Shown here: positions 1 to 8,629 of the stretch, piece after piece | Position numbering within the stretch: position 1 is the stretch's first letter | How the letters are laid out: each line of letters starts with the position of its first letter | Assembly (NCBI GenBank): GCA_034696485.1 | Contig: JAQIWT010001170.1 | Coordinates: 1-12,097, forward strand | Direction of reading: 5' to 3' | DNA length: 12,097 bases | From: Isohypsibius dastychi | Lineage: Eukaryota; Tardigrada; Eutardigrada; Parachela; Isohypsibiidae | Notes under the pieces: model-generated | Seen by the model: only the letters and a program-made list of their open reading frames with translations | Told to the model about the DNA's origin: nothing | Databases searched by the model: none | Position numbers and translations under genes: made by a program

Positions 1-4
1 TCAG

Positions 5-213
5 CTGTGAATAACAAAGCTGAAAGTGCCGTGAGAGATCTGAATCGGGATAAACTGGAGAGCTTTGCGTCCGTCCTCAAGTTAGCCGATCAGCTCGTTG
101 TAAATGCTCAGGCATCTAACAACAAAGGTGTGCCGTATCGGAATGAGGTCCTGTCAATGTTGCATGTTCGGGATCAGATGCAAAAGAACTGGTTGAGAAC
201 AAACCCTTTTTAA
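5..213 (+). CDS. AK9: AK9-like adenylate kinase, last coding exon (5' part outside window)
   Basis: The window opens with TCAG, which reads as a splice acceptor. From position 5 the frame is open for about 69 codons and ends in TAA at 211-213. No Met is needed because this is an internal exon start; two bases complete a codon begun in the previous exon (phase 1). The peptide is charged and helical (SAVRDLNRDKLESF, then VLKLADQ, then MLHVRDQMQKNW) and has no domain of its own. It is assigned to AK9 because a near copy at 11586-11812 directly follows recognisable AK9 C-terminal sequence. AK9 proteins are large nucleoside mono/diphosphate kinases with several adenylate kinase units. The exon has no lesions and is followed by a poly(A) signal, so I infer that this copy is the functional one. 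Confidence 0.7.
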
Positions 214-256
214 ACATGTTCAGTTTCATGATGAATTCCTCTGTTGTGTCACTTCA

Positions 257-262
257 AATAAA
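257..262 (+). promoter_or_regulatory. AATAAA polyadenylation signal of the left AK9-like gene
   Basis: A canonical AATAAA lies 43 bases after the TAA stop of the exon at 5-213, a normal distance for a short animal 3' UTR. No AATAAA was seen after the duplicate copy between 11813 and the window end. Confidence 0.55.
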
Positions 263-828
263 CCTTCGACTTTGCATTCTCCCGTGATTATTCTTGTATT
301 CTTGATTTATGTTCTACCCCTTGCTTAAGGTTACAACTCCTCACTGGTAAGAGATTCCGCCTAACGCTTTGTTAAGAAATGCGGACTTTTACCTCACTGT
401 AGCGTTCGTTTGGACGCACTGCGGGACCTAGTAAAACAACATCGGTTCCGAGCGAGGCTGTGTGGACGTGAAGCCGACGTCGATGATGTTGGACAGTACT
501 TATACTCAGAGACTAGACACTTGCCAAATAATTGTTGACTTGGTGGTTCAAATCTTTTCACGAGCAATCAGGTTGGCAAAACGCTGAATAACTTTTGCTC
601 GAGATGGCAACAGTTGGTTATATTGTGAGATCAGGACCTTCAAAAAGAATACTGCTTGATCCTCTACTGGATCTCCCATGTGAAACAAAAGCAGTGACAA
701 AAATCAAAATGAATGTCATCACTGAGCGTGACCAGAACTTGCATTCTATGATATTCGTACTAGTACAATGCAAAAAGGAGATTGTCGAGTTCATGCAGCA
801 CATGCCACAAAAACACAGTTTTTGGGAA
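263..828. other. Intergenic gap between convergent genes
   Basis: This is the tail-to-tail interval between the left AK9-like gene (+) and the kelch gene (-). No gene or RNA could be supported here. An open frame on the + strand (ATG at 604, stop at 835-837) runs antisense into the last kelch exon and has no recognisable motif. No AATAAA for the minus-strand gene was seen close to its stop, so its 3' end is undefined. Confidence 0.5.
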
Positions 829-1284
829 TTACGGTGAATCAGGCAGGTTCTTGATCAATCCTGAAATAGAATGCATAAGATGAACAGATCATGCTGTAAA
901 AACGATGATTGAACATTACCCCTCGCAAAACGGCAGGCGGTTGTGACTAGACCAACATAGTCTGGCCAAATTAAGGGGTAGATTTTCATAAGGTTCCATC
1001 CACCCAACGTGCCTCTGTCCCGAAAAATATTTAGCGTCACATGTATTGCCTTCGGCGGATCTACTTCGTGGAACTCCGCACACAGAATTGAATCCTGGAT
1101 CATAACAGCATCAGTGGATTTCCTCGGTCCTGTATGTATCAGTCGTCCCGATTCCAAGCAAACCAAGAACTGCTTCTTTCCATCTGCAAACCAGAGTATG
1201 TTGTCACATGGTTCGCATGTTGTGCCGCTACTTGCACCAAAACTATTCACCCAGAGCAAAACATTTTTGCCATGGTGCAGCCTG
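829..1284 (-). CDS. Kelch gene exons 8-9: last blades and C-terminus
   Basis: Exon 8 starts at 1281 or 1284 (gattaaagcag acceptor) and reads LHHGKNVLLWVNSFG, then DNILWFADGKKQFLVCLESG, then ILCAEFHEVDPPKAIHVTL and PLIWPDYVGLV: typical propeller strands with G-K-x-x-L turns. It ends ACRFARG at a gtaatg donor (919, phase 1). A 59-nt intron ends ctatttcag at 861. Exon 9 supplies a short tail, LIKNLPDSP, and TAA at 829-831. The intron phase matches, which supports this as the true C-terminus. Confidence 0.6.
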
Positions 1285-4200
1285 CTTTAATCATTTTGTT
1301 AACCGGAGAATTTTGTTCAATTCACATTTGACACTCTTGTCTTTGATGAAAAATTTAAAAAAGGGATCAGAAAGTGAACAACTCCCAAAGAGTGTCATCT
1401 TCAACTGTAGCAATAAGATTCAAAAGTATTCGAAAAAAGCAATATTCGGGAAACCTCCGCTTTCATCGAACTTTTCTCAAGCAATTAGCTGCGGAGGCCA
1501 CGTTGGGTGAGCTAAGAAATCTCAACCAAGAACAGGTAATGCAATCTTCTCCAAATGGTCACGTAAATAACCTGTACCTGTAGCATCGGTTGCATTACAT
1601 ACCTTCAAAACGAGCTCGTCCAGCACTCACATCCAGGCGACGGCATTTACGTAGCTGTTCAGCTGGCATGTCAGTTTTAACGTCATGAACTGTGCATGTC
1701 CTGGCATCGAATCGAGACAGCTCACCACATTGCAAAATGTAGAACACTGAGCTCAGCCAAGCGCTCACTCCAACTGCACAAACGGGACCCAGAGTGAGAT
1801 GGAATACAGCTTCAGTAGTCAGGTCCCAACATTCAACGTGACGTAATGTGGGGTTTCTGGCATGCTTCACAATCAGACACAATTTCCCACCAAGAACGCC
1901 GTAACAGACTGGAATGACCCCAACTGAAAGGAACGGACAGGTGAAGAACGTACAGGTGGCGGAATATGGCACAACAACAATGTTATGAAACAACGACATG
2001 CTTCAAGACACAACAATTCACAATTTCTTTTGAATATAAATAAATAACTAGGCCGAATGAACCTACTTCCGTGAAACTTCGTTGGGTGACGTCCTAACAC
2101 GCGATCTCAGCGGTGATCCGGAATGTTTAATCGGTACAGGTCAAAACCTGCGGTTGTTCCGTAACATCGATCAACTTCCGAAACAATGTAGAAAGCACCA
2201 TCGTCGCTTTCGGCAGTGCCGAAATCGCCAGGTTGAAAACTGTTGTACCCATACCGAATTGGAAATTTAGGCAGGATTTTGATATTATCTGCTTCCATAT
2301 CCCAAAGCATTGGGGACACCCCTTCGTTTGAAGATATCAGAAAACCACCGCTCATTCCTGAAAAAAAATCTCATTCCAATACACACCAACGGGGACTTAA
2401 TGTGGCTCACCTGCGTTTCTTGAACCGATTTTCGGTCGATCACAATTGGCTGCCCCAGATGACTTGAGCTTGCTCTTGAATGTCCTTATATCCTCGTCTG
2501 GGAAATCTCGTTCGCTATCATTCCATCGAATTCTCGACCCAAGAGCAGGAATATGGTCTTCACGAGAAGGATCCGCGGAGAACCATCGACGAAGCGCTCG
2601 TATAACGTCTGTTTCGGTACCAAAATTCACGAAATCACTCTCTAGTGTCTCCATCACCTTAAAGCGAAAATATAAATACTCGTTAAAATAAAGAACAAAT
2701 AACTCACAAAACTGAAAGGGATATCCATCAAACACTCAATAGAGTCGAATATTTCGCGAATGTGCCCCATCGCTCGTCGCTTGTACATCGGAACTAACAA
2801 GCGCAGCCTGTAATGATGCTCGAGAAATCGGAGCACTTTATAACAGCTCACTCCGTCGAATTTTTCCGCACTCTCTGACAAGAACGTCTTCGCAGCAGAG
2901 ACAGGGAATTCGACATCCAAAAAATCCGCCGCAGAGTATGTTGATAAAACATTGGTCTCATCCAGGACCATACAATCAGTACATGCATATGCATAGTCCA
3001 CCAGCCTAAGAAAATATTGTTCACAAGTAAGCCGCAGCTACACGATTCCACTAAGAGTATATTCATAATTTCACAAAATCATATCAACTCACTGAAGGAG
3101 ATTCTCATGTGGTATGTTCTCGAACTTTAGTTCAGAGCCGGAATGAAGTTTTGAGTGAAGTCGAGTTTTGATGACTGGACTCAATGCAGATAGAACCGAA
3201 GAGTGACATGGGATTGTTGAGGTGCTTCCTCTGCCGCGAATCTCCAAATCACAAAGTAAGCCAGTCTGTCGAAATTCGGCCATACATGCTTGAATGCTGT
3301 CAGGAAGGCAGTCCTTATCGTATATCCACGGATCCTCAGGCACCAGAAAACATAACTTCGCATATTGAAAAGGACCATCCCAAAGCAAAATCGTCTGGTC
3401 GGTAACGGGACGGAATCGTTCCGGTTGACTCGAGCAGCTCAAGATTGAGTGGCTCAGTTCTTCTCCAAGAAGCTCGAAACGTGAATCCGAAGTATCGTCA
3501 TTCCTAGAACAGGTAGCAAAGTTGTTGTATTTTTCAGTTTCTTTTCACGTGAAGTGATGCGGAGAGCTCACCTTTTCCGCGCATCAAGTCCGTCTTGAAC
3601 ACTTTGCAACTTTTCCTCGTGTTCTGCTGTCTGATACCGTGAGCTTTCATGCTGCTTCACTACCTGCGAAAAAGTCCAGTAATTTTGAGTAAACGCGAAA
3701 AAACTTCATACGCACTACCATAACCGCTATGAAATTTCGATTACAATTTTACTGTAAAGTAAAAACGCCAAGAATCATTTTTCTTAGAGCGAATCAACTA
3801 ACCACCTTCGGAAAACAGGAAATAATTGTTTTTTTATAAAGTAACTAAATTATTCTTTTAAAACGTCAACTCAAATCCGTAACTAGACTATAAACATCTA
3901 ATTTGGTAGAAATTATTTAAACGTCGAAATGACAGGAGATCCAATTTGAGAAAATGGTTCTCATGAGCTCGTGAACTCAGTTTCACAAAACAGTAATAGC
4001 GCGAATTACAGAGCCATTGTCCAACAGTATAAAACTGCTGTATTATGCAGATTTTGCAAGAGTAAATTAGGAGATTAGCTTTCGTCCTTTTTCGTCGCAT
4101 TGTATTCTGAAAATTCACCACTGCACACGGATCAGGTGCATAATTCCACAAAAACTGCCGTTTTTAAACAATGAAATTGAACTCCCAATGTGTTCTACTG

Positions 4201-4561
4201 ATTTATTTGTGTACGGCATGATCACAGCATAGCTTACCATTTTGGTCCCATGATGACAAACTCTTTTCCGTTCTCTCTCCAGAGAGCTGTTCTCACTCAT
4301 GTCAACAGTATCGGACGGATTTTGGACTGTCTCGATGATCCGCTTCTTTTCGAGGCTATCTCCGGAAGATTCGCGTATTTTAGAATCGCCCATGCTGGCC
4401 TCCTCGACGAGCAAGTGAGATGATTCTGACACCTTTTGAGTCAAGCTTGATGCTTCACCATCCTCCTGTCGTTTCTCTGCTGTCAATGCAGATTCGATGA
4501 ACACTGACTGCTGCTGCATGGGAAGAGAAACTGGTTCAACGCTGATTGAAATTTCATCCAT
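829..4561 (-). CDS. BTB-BACK-kelch (KLHL-like) protein, multi-exon, with an in-frame TGA
   Basis: KLHL-type proteins are usually substrate adaptors of Cullin-3 ubiquitin ligases: BTB binds Cul3, BACK positions it, and the kelch propeller binds the substrate. My minus-strand exon model is 4561-4238, 3663-3572, 3503-3093, 3005-2708, 2657-2411, 2357-2067, 1923-1603, 1404-1380 (weak), 1281-920 and 860-829. Introns have GT-AG ends and every junction keeps phase. The model gives about 800 residues, somewhat longer than a typical KLHL because of a roughly 215-residue N-terminal extension. The ATG at 4561 has a G at -3 and a G at +4. The last exon ends in TAA at 829-831. The TGA at 2107-2109 would stop translation after about 540 residues; using a donor at 2147 instead of 2066 would skip it in the same phase. 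The gene may be active, alternatively spliced, read through or newly dead. Confidence 0.78.
1380..1404 (-). CDS. Possible 25-nt micro-exon of the kelch gene
   Basis: Exon 7 ends in phase 1 and exon 8 starts in phase 2, so something of length 3n+1 must lie between them if the gene is intact. This stretch follows a good acceptor (ttattgctacag), reads V-EDDTLWE-L like a kelch strand with its Trp, and ends at a weak gttcac donor in phase 2. The alternative is a frameshift in the gene. Confidence 0.3.
1603..1923 (-). CDS. Kelch gene exon 7: kelch blades
   Basis: The acceptor is gttcctttcag at 1924. The exon encodes GVIPVCYGVLGGKLCLI, then VECWDLTTEAVFHLTLGP, then WLSSVFYILQCGELSRFDA, with the alternating hydrophobic strands, Gly-Gly and W/F-D strand ends of a beta-propeller. 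It ends ARFE at a very good donor (gtatgt at 1602) in phase 1. It could begin further upstream, since the frame stays open up to about 2000, but the pyrimidine-rich acceptor makes the shorter start more likely. Confidence 0.65.
2067..2357 (-). CDS. Kelch gene exon 6: first kelch blades, contains TGA
   Basis: The acceptor is a strong ttttttttcag at 2358. The text reads as propeller blades: MSGGFLISSNEGVSPMLW, then GAFYIVSEVDRCYGTTAGFDL and YRLNIPDHR, followed by TGA (2109-2107), then DRVLGRHPTKFHG, and a gtaggt donor at 2066 in phase 1. In kelch blades a YD...W strand is normal, and the TGA stands exactly where that Trp (TGG) is expected. Sequence after the stop still reads as a kelch turn and splices in frame to GVIPVCYGVLGGKLCLI. 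A second donor, GCAG|gttttg at 2147, is in the same phase and would remove the TGA together with 27 codons of blade. Confidence 0.6.
2411..3005 (-). CDS. Kelch gene exons 4-5: end of BTB and BACK domain
   Basis: Exon 4 (3005-2708) finishes the BTB domain and enters BACK, with a Cys-containing helical run SCYKVLRFLEHHYRLRLL and ECLMDIPFSF. A 50-nt intron (2658-2707, gtgagt...ttaag) sits in phase 0. Exon 5 (2657-2411) begins VMETLESDFVNFGTETDVIR, matching the late BACK motif in which residues ahead of ALRRWF mark the helix before the kelch linker. An acidic or polar linker follows. The donor gtgagc at 2410 is in phase 1, followed by a 53-nt intron. The middle of the domain is more divergent than usual for KLHL proteins. 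Confidence 0.75.
3093..3503 (-). CDS. Kelch gene exon 3: BTB/POZ domain
   Basis: The exon starts after ttctag and ends at a gtgagt donor in phase 2. After about 75 residues of linker it carries the BTB core at roughly residues 217-276: GLLCDLEI (the LCDV-type strand), IPCHSSVLSALSPVIKTRL (the AHR.VLAA.S.YF-type helix) and a FENIPHENLLQ segment. It continues in the next exon as LVDYAYACTD and STYSAADFL, the usual Y-x-Y-T and AADFLQ motifs. BTB domains dimerise and bind Cullin-3. The histidine and the Cys-Asp pair are present. The intron to the next exon is 87 nt (3006-3092). Confidence 0.85.
3572..4561 (-). CDS. Kelch gene exons 1-2: disordered N-terminal extension
   Basis: Exon 1 (4561-4238, 108 codons) is rich in Ser, Glu and Gln, including a QQQ run, and looks disordered. 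It ends ...HHGTKM before a good donor (gtaagc) at 4237. Intron 1 is 574 nt (3664-4237), much the longest in the gene, and is A/T-rich with no coding content seen. Exon 2 (3663-3572, 92 nt) follows a ttttcgcag acceptor and encodes a charged helical stretch (VVKQHESSRYQTAEHEEK, then LQSVQDGLDARK). It ends at a gtgagc donor in phase 2, which rejoins AG|G at 3503 exactly. No family match is apparent for this region. Confidence 0.65.
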
Positions 4562-5542
4562 GCCCAGCTACGACGATTTGACTTCCGATGCGTTCAGTTT
4601 GCGATCTGGCTGGTGATTTGAACGTAACATCCATTTCGCAGCCATATCGCATCCGAAACCGCATATGCACCACAAAATGTCCTTAATAGCATAACAATCT
4701 AATGCAGTGTGGACAGCAATTTAATTGCAAATCAAGCTTCACGGCCTCCATACTTAGTCTTAAACACAACAAAATCAAAAACCAATCGCGAAATATGCGT
4801 TTAAATAAAGCCATTAGAGAGCAACGGCCAGCAAGACTAGTAAACAACTGCGAGGGGTGTCGATTTTCCAAGGGCCATGTGTGACTGTGACAAGGACTTA
4901 CCGAAATTAACCTAGCTAGTCAGTTGGACTTCTCGCTTAGTACCGTGAGTGCGGAAGGTGGCAGCTCGGAATCAGAATCAGCGATCAGCATCATTTTTAT
5001 TGGCTTTCTGATTCTGACAACAGCATGTCGAGCATCCACGTGCGAAACCGGTCAGAACTACACCAATCAGCCAGTTTGATTGAACAATTTCAAAAACCAA
5101 AACAGCTTCTCTCTTGACTTTCGCTGCTCTTGGGGTGCTCGCAATCGTCCGCAAACACAATCCGTAGAATCAATTCACTTTAGACAAGATTTAGATCTAA
5201 ATACAAGCAGGCAAAACAGCGTGATTCTTTCGCAGCATGCTCGAAAACAAGACAGAATTCAAAATGCAGATTCCAGTCCAACAAATGTTTCCTGCTGGTT
5301 CCCGAGTCTTTATCTGAACATAATTCGATTCCCTGAGCACTTATTTACTTCCGATGTTGGTGACAACAGCTATCCAAAGTGGAAAAATGCGCAGAAGGAG
5401 CGGGGAATAAACTCCATCAAGCTCGAAACATGTTCAACGTGATCGACAAATCTGTCATCGGCGTACGCTGTGATGGCGTATGGCCTACGTCGTTATCCAG
5501 ATTCGCCCTTCATAGAGTTGACATGGAACGCTGATCCTGATC

Positions 5543-5590
5543 GATCAGTTTTTGGGGGTCAGCTGAAACGCGATTTTAGCTGACCTGATC
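5543..5590. repeat. Small interrupted palindrome
   Basis: GATCA (5543-5547) pairs with TGATC (5586-5590), and GGTCAGCT (5557-5564) pairs with AGCTGACC (5578-5585), giving a two-part stem around a 13-nt loop. The surrounding sequence is rich in CTGATC repeats (for example 5531-5536 and 5671-5682). It may be a relic of a mobile element; no function is evident. Confidence 0.4.
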
Positions 5591-6386
5591 GGGCTGCGCA
5601 GCGACCGCCTCAGTCAGATTTCCAAAGAGGCGGGCAGGTTGGAGTCGGTTCTGGCCAATCCCAGGCTTTCCTGATCCTGATCCGACCACCGAGCTCCCTT
5701 TCGCACTCGTAGTAGTTTACCGTACCTTTCGCATTGATCTGTGAATACTTGGACGGTCGGTTGTGGCTCTCATATCAACCCTAGCTCCACAATTGTTCGA
5801 AACGCTGCAGTTTTAGGCGCCTGCAGCCGGTTTTGAGTTTTGAAATAGCTGATCAAACCTCAAATTATCAACATCCTGGTTACTTACAAGTTTTCCGAAA
5901 TATCCAAGTTCACAAAAAGGAGAAATTCTAATATTTCAGGAAAGAAAGACGATTTGGTTTTATGTAGAATCTTCAGTTCACTCTGCCTCTGATGCTTTCT
6001 TCTCATTGTCCCAGGAAGTGCAATGACACTTTGTTCCCAACCGCAGCCCAGACAGTTTACAGTTGAGCCACAACTGGGCCGTGAAACGTAAAATTCCCTC
6101 AAAACCAAGACACGTGAAAAAACCCTGCAGAGAATACGTTCCGCAGAGTGAGCCGAATTGTATCCCGAAAGGATGACAACCTAATCGTGACCTGATCTCC
6201 AAAGAACCAAAACACAACCGCGGAATGTAAAGAGTGCTGCATGAATTTTTGTTTCTTTGTCGAAAACAGTCGCAACATGAAAATCGGTTTGATCTGGCTC
6301 TGCATCCGCTCAGACTGCCATCAGACTGTTGTTCAGTTGCTGTTACGAAGTGGTATCGAAAAGTTGCGATTAGATTGGTAAACTGA

Positions 6387-6457
6387 ACGAAAAGCGCAAA
6401 ATAACCCCATCTGACTTCGTCGAGTCACTACTTTCTTGCTCGCGTTGCGCTTTTCGT
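6387..6457. repeat. 13-bp perfect inverted repeat
   Basis: ACGAAAAGCGCAA at 6387-6399 is matched by its exact reverse complement TTGCGCTTTTCGT at 6445-6457, with a 45-nt spacer. It could be a short fold-back remnant. Confidence 0.45.
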
Positions 6458-6586
6458 AGCTGGGTGGTGCAGAAGAATTGTCGGGAAAATGTGTTGTTCG
6501 AATATGCTTGCGCGTATGGTTAGAAAGAGCGGGTGAGGCTTCCCAACAAATTATGCGTGTCTGGTTGGTACCCCCGGCCTCATCAA

Positions 6587-6661
6587 AAGCCCGACCCGTG
6601 ACGTCACGAACGAACCGGAACGGGCTTTCTGCACAGGCATTGGCTCGGGCTTTTGCCCGGG
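6587..6661. repeat. GC-rich palindromic cluster with a CRE-like site
   Basis: CGTGACGTCACG (6597-6608) is a perfect 12-bp palindrome containing TGACGTCA, the consensus cAMP-response/ATF site. It is framed by AAGCCCG (6587-6593) and CGGGCTT (6621-6627). A further hairpin CGGGC-TTTT-GCCCG follows at 6646-6659. The kelch start is 2 kb away, so a promoter role is unproven. Confidence 0.4.
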
Positions 6662-7202
6662 ATTCTTTAAATGAAACGGCGCATTAAAATGCGTCTGGGA
6701 CCACTTTCGATGTTGAATGAGTGAAGCCAGTTTCATAGAAGGTGTTGTGATTCGGTATCGAACATGTAAAACTCGATTCCGCTGAAATTCGTGCTAGACT
6801 AGGATTTCGTATTCTCCAACCAAACAGATCTATACTGAAGTCCTATACTATGTTACACTCCACCCAATTACATCACTTCAGCCCCTCCGCTAAAAGCGTC
6901 AAATGTCCCACCCTTTCTTTTGTCCCCACCCCAAAGTGATCTGAGTTGATATTCCTCCACTCCATCCAGCTCGGAATCCCCACAAATGATGTTCACAGTG
7001 GGATGGGAATGTTCACTGCCCCCCGAACCCTTGTTTCTCAAAGCAGGTCGAACTTTTTTTTGACGCAGTTGCCACTTGAAGCTTTGCTGATGGTTTCAAT
7101 CAAAATTCAACCTCATGAATTTAGACTTCTGCTGACCGCTTCAACCCCCTACACTGGAAGGCAGATCAAACATGTGCTAAGCGAACGGAGGCCATAATTT
7201 AA

Positions 7203-7213
7203 GGGGGGGGGGG
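7203..7213 (+). repeat. G11 homopolymer run
   Basis: Eleven consecutive G residues lie about 65 bases before the first pseudogene exon. The length is prone to sequencing or replication slippage. Confidence 0.7.
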
Positions 7214-7277
7214 CTCTCATAAGGTTTTATTCCACATCAGAAATGCTTTTGGCTTCTGTTTGACACCGTTCTTTTAG

Positions 7278-7693
7278 GTACTGAGCGACGAGCTCCCCGA
7301 GCCGATTATTGAGGATGAGCAGGGCGAAGATGAATCTGAACCGGAAGATGAAGCGAGGGATCGGTTTGATGACGAATTGCGGGAGAAAATCGAGCAGGAG
7401 CACGAAAACCTCGAGGCGATAAAGTTGACAGGATCCAGAAATATGAACGTGCCACATTATGCCTAAAAATGCAAATTTAAAGAAATTCTGGAGGAGCACC
7501 AAATTACAGTAATTGGAACGAACACCAAGAGCCCTTTTTTCCTGGCCTCCAAGAAGGTGAAAGAGAAACTTGATATACTCTTGAAGAGACGTGAGCATGC
7601 ATTCGAGAAAAGCTACCCAGTAACCTCTGCTAAGGCTAAAGAGATGGTTGATGTTCACTACAAGCGCTTGGGCAAATTTGGTGTCCCATCAAG
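7278..7693 (+). pseudogene. AK9: AK9-like pseudogene exon: acidic linker and FEKSYPV segment
   Basis: The acceptor is accgttcttttag, and the frame opens VLSDELPEPIIEDEQGEDES, an acidic run, then REKIEQEHENLEAIK. A 57-nt stretch (7425-7481) containing TAA at 7464 interrupts, after which the same frame resumes KEILEEHQITVIGTNTK, then LKRREHAFEKSYPV and VHYKRLGKFGVPSR. Deleting exactly those 57 nt restores a continuous helix (LEAIK to EILEEH), so it looks like an old intron, but neither end now gives GT-AG with frame kept. A good donor (AAG|gtatca) follows at 7694 in phase 2. Confidence 0.65.
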
Positions 7694-7763
7694 GTATCAA
7701 CGAGTTATCCACATCCCCAAAAAAGCCATTATTTTGCAATTGATCTAGATCCGCAATGGTCAT

Positions 7764-8043
7764 TTGTTTCCACCGTCCTCAAAGCTTCTTCAAGATTCAT
7801 TTCCCGCTATTTATCGCCAGCACTTTATTTCTGCTCAAGTAGTGCTGCTAGACAGGAGTTCATGCTCAAACCGGAGTACTTCGTCAGACAGCCCGCCCCT
7901 CGTCTTTGTCTGCCGATTCGAATCGCAGTTCTCGGGCCACCGAAATCCGGAAAAACTACCCGTTCAAACTCAACTTTTTTTCCCGTTTATTCCGTGTCAC
8001 TTTAAAAATTTTCAGTCTTGGTTGGGATGGCGCGTGAACTACC
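7764..8043 (+). pseudogene. AK9: AK9-like pseudogene exons: P-loop of an adenylate kinase domain
   Basis: One frame reads LLQDSFPAIYRQ to about 7820 and a second frame continues LYFCSSSAARQEFML, KPEYFVRQPAPRLCLP and IRIAVLGPPKSGKTT, so there is a frame slip near 7821. GPPKSGKTT is a complete Walker A nucleotide-binding loop. The exon breaks at 7961 (C|gttcaa), a 54-nt intron ends attttcag at 8015, and coding resumes LLVGMARELP in the correct phase to continue the helix after the P-loop. The text is cut off at 8043 by the inverted-repeat element. Confidence 0.75.
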
Positions 8044-8169
8044 AGTAAAGACAACAATTCGGAACACAGCTGGGGTTTGTGTGAAATTCAGAACACCCCC
8101 ATTTTTTTGGTCTGATCCAGATGAACTATATACCATTCGAACGATCTCTTGAAGATCTATCGATTGATA
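8044..8169 (+). repeat. Left terminal inverted repeat of the fold-back element
   Basis: The outer end reads AGTAAAGA and the inner end TCGATTGATA. It pairs with 8630-8754 over its whole length with roughly nine substitutions and one length difference in a T run. It includes GATCTCTTGAAGATC, itself nearly palindromic. Confidence 0.8.
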
Positions 8170-8629
8170 CGAATAGCTGCCACAAATATGTATTTGGCGA
8201 TGAGTTATTGGCGAACAATGTTTTGATTGATTTTTGTACTTTGGCTGATGCGCACGACCAAGCGCGATGCCAAAAAGAAGAAAACTAGTTCCTCTGCACT
8301 TTTTTATCGGTAAATTCAGTTCAATTCAGTTTTTCTTCACTAGTTTCATTGAAGAAAAGCAAAAGATTAGTCAAATCCTGACAATAAAGCGAAGCGCGCA
8401 GATATGAGCAACAGTTTGTCTCGATCTCGCTCTCTTTCCTCTCAGAAAGTCTACACGAGTTCGCTTTTCAAAGGAATGAGTTGAAATAACATTGCTCATG
8501 TCTTTTAGGCCATTTTGATGAAAATCACTGGAGTTTTCATGCAGGATACAGGTCAATCAAGAAGTGTTTCAGTAAAAGTTTTAGCGAAGTACCGTTTTTA
8601 CACTTTTGATTTTTCGTCGTCAAATGTCA

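Larger units (their letters stand above)
4562..7277. other. 2.7-kb stretch without a supported gene
   Basis: This lies between the start of the kelch gene (leftward) and the first recognised exon of the AK9-like pseudogene (rightward), so it should contain the kelch promoter. I saw no convincing TATA box and no AK9 exons. Open frames of 60-120 codons exist on both strands but begin at non-ATG codons or lack any motif. One minus-strand frame (5160-4978) has a hydrophobic run followed by Cys-rich text and could be an unrecognised exon, but nothing supports it. Structured elements inside are listed separately. Confidence 0.5.

Noticed and set aside
604-837. Plus-strand frame of about 77 codons starting MATVGYIVRSGPSKR
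   Set aside because: It has no recognisable motif, overlaps the last kelch exon on the other strand, and lacks supporting splice or promoter signals.
1374-1583. Plus-strand open frame with helical text ending at GAACAG|gtaatg
   Set aside because: It is antisense to the kelch gene intron region and has no family match. The donor-like site alone is not enough.
4978-5160. Minus-strand frame with a hydrophobic run and a Cys cluster
   Set aside because: It has a TTG start and no neighbouring exon. It may be chance and cannot be named.
5080-5442. Plus-strand 120-codon open frame
   Set aside because: It begins at TTG, its composition looks random, and there is no domain, acceptor or upstream exon.
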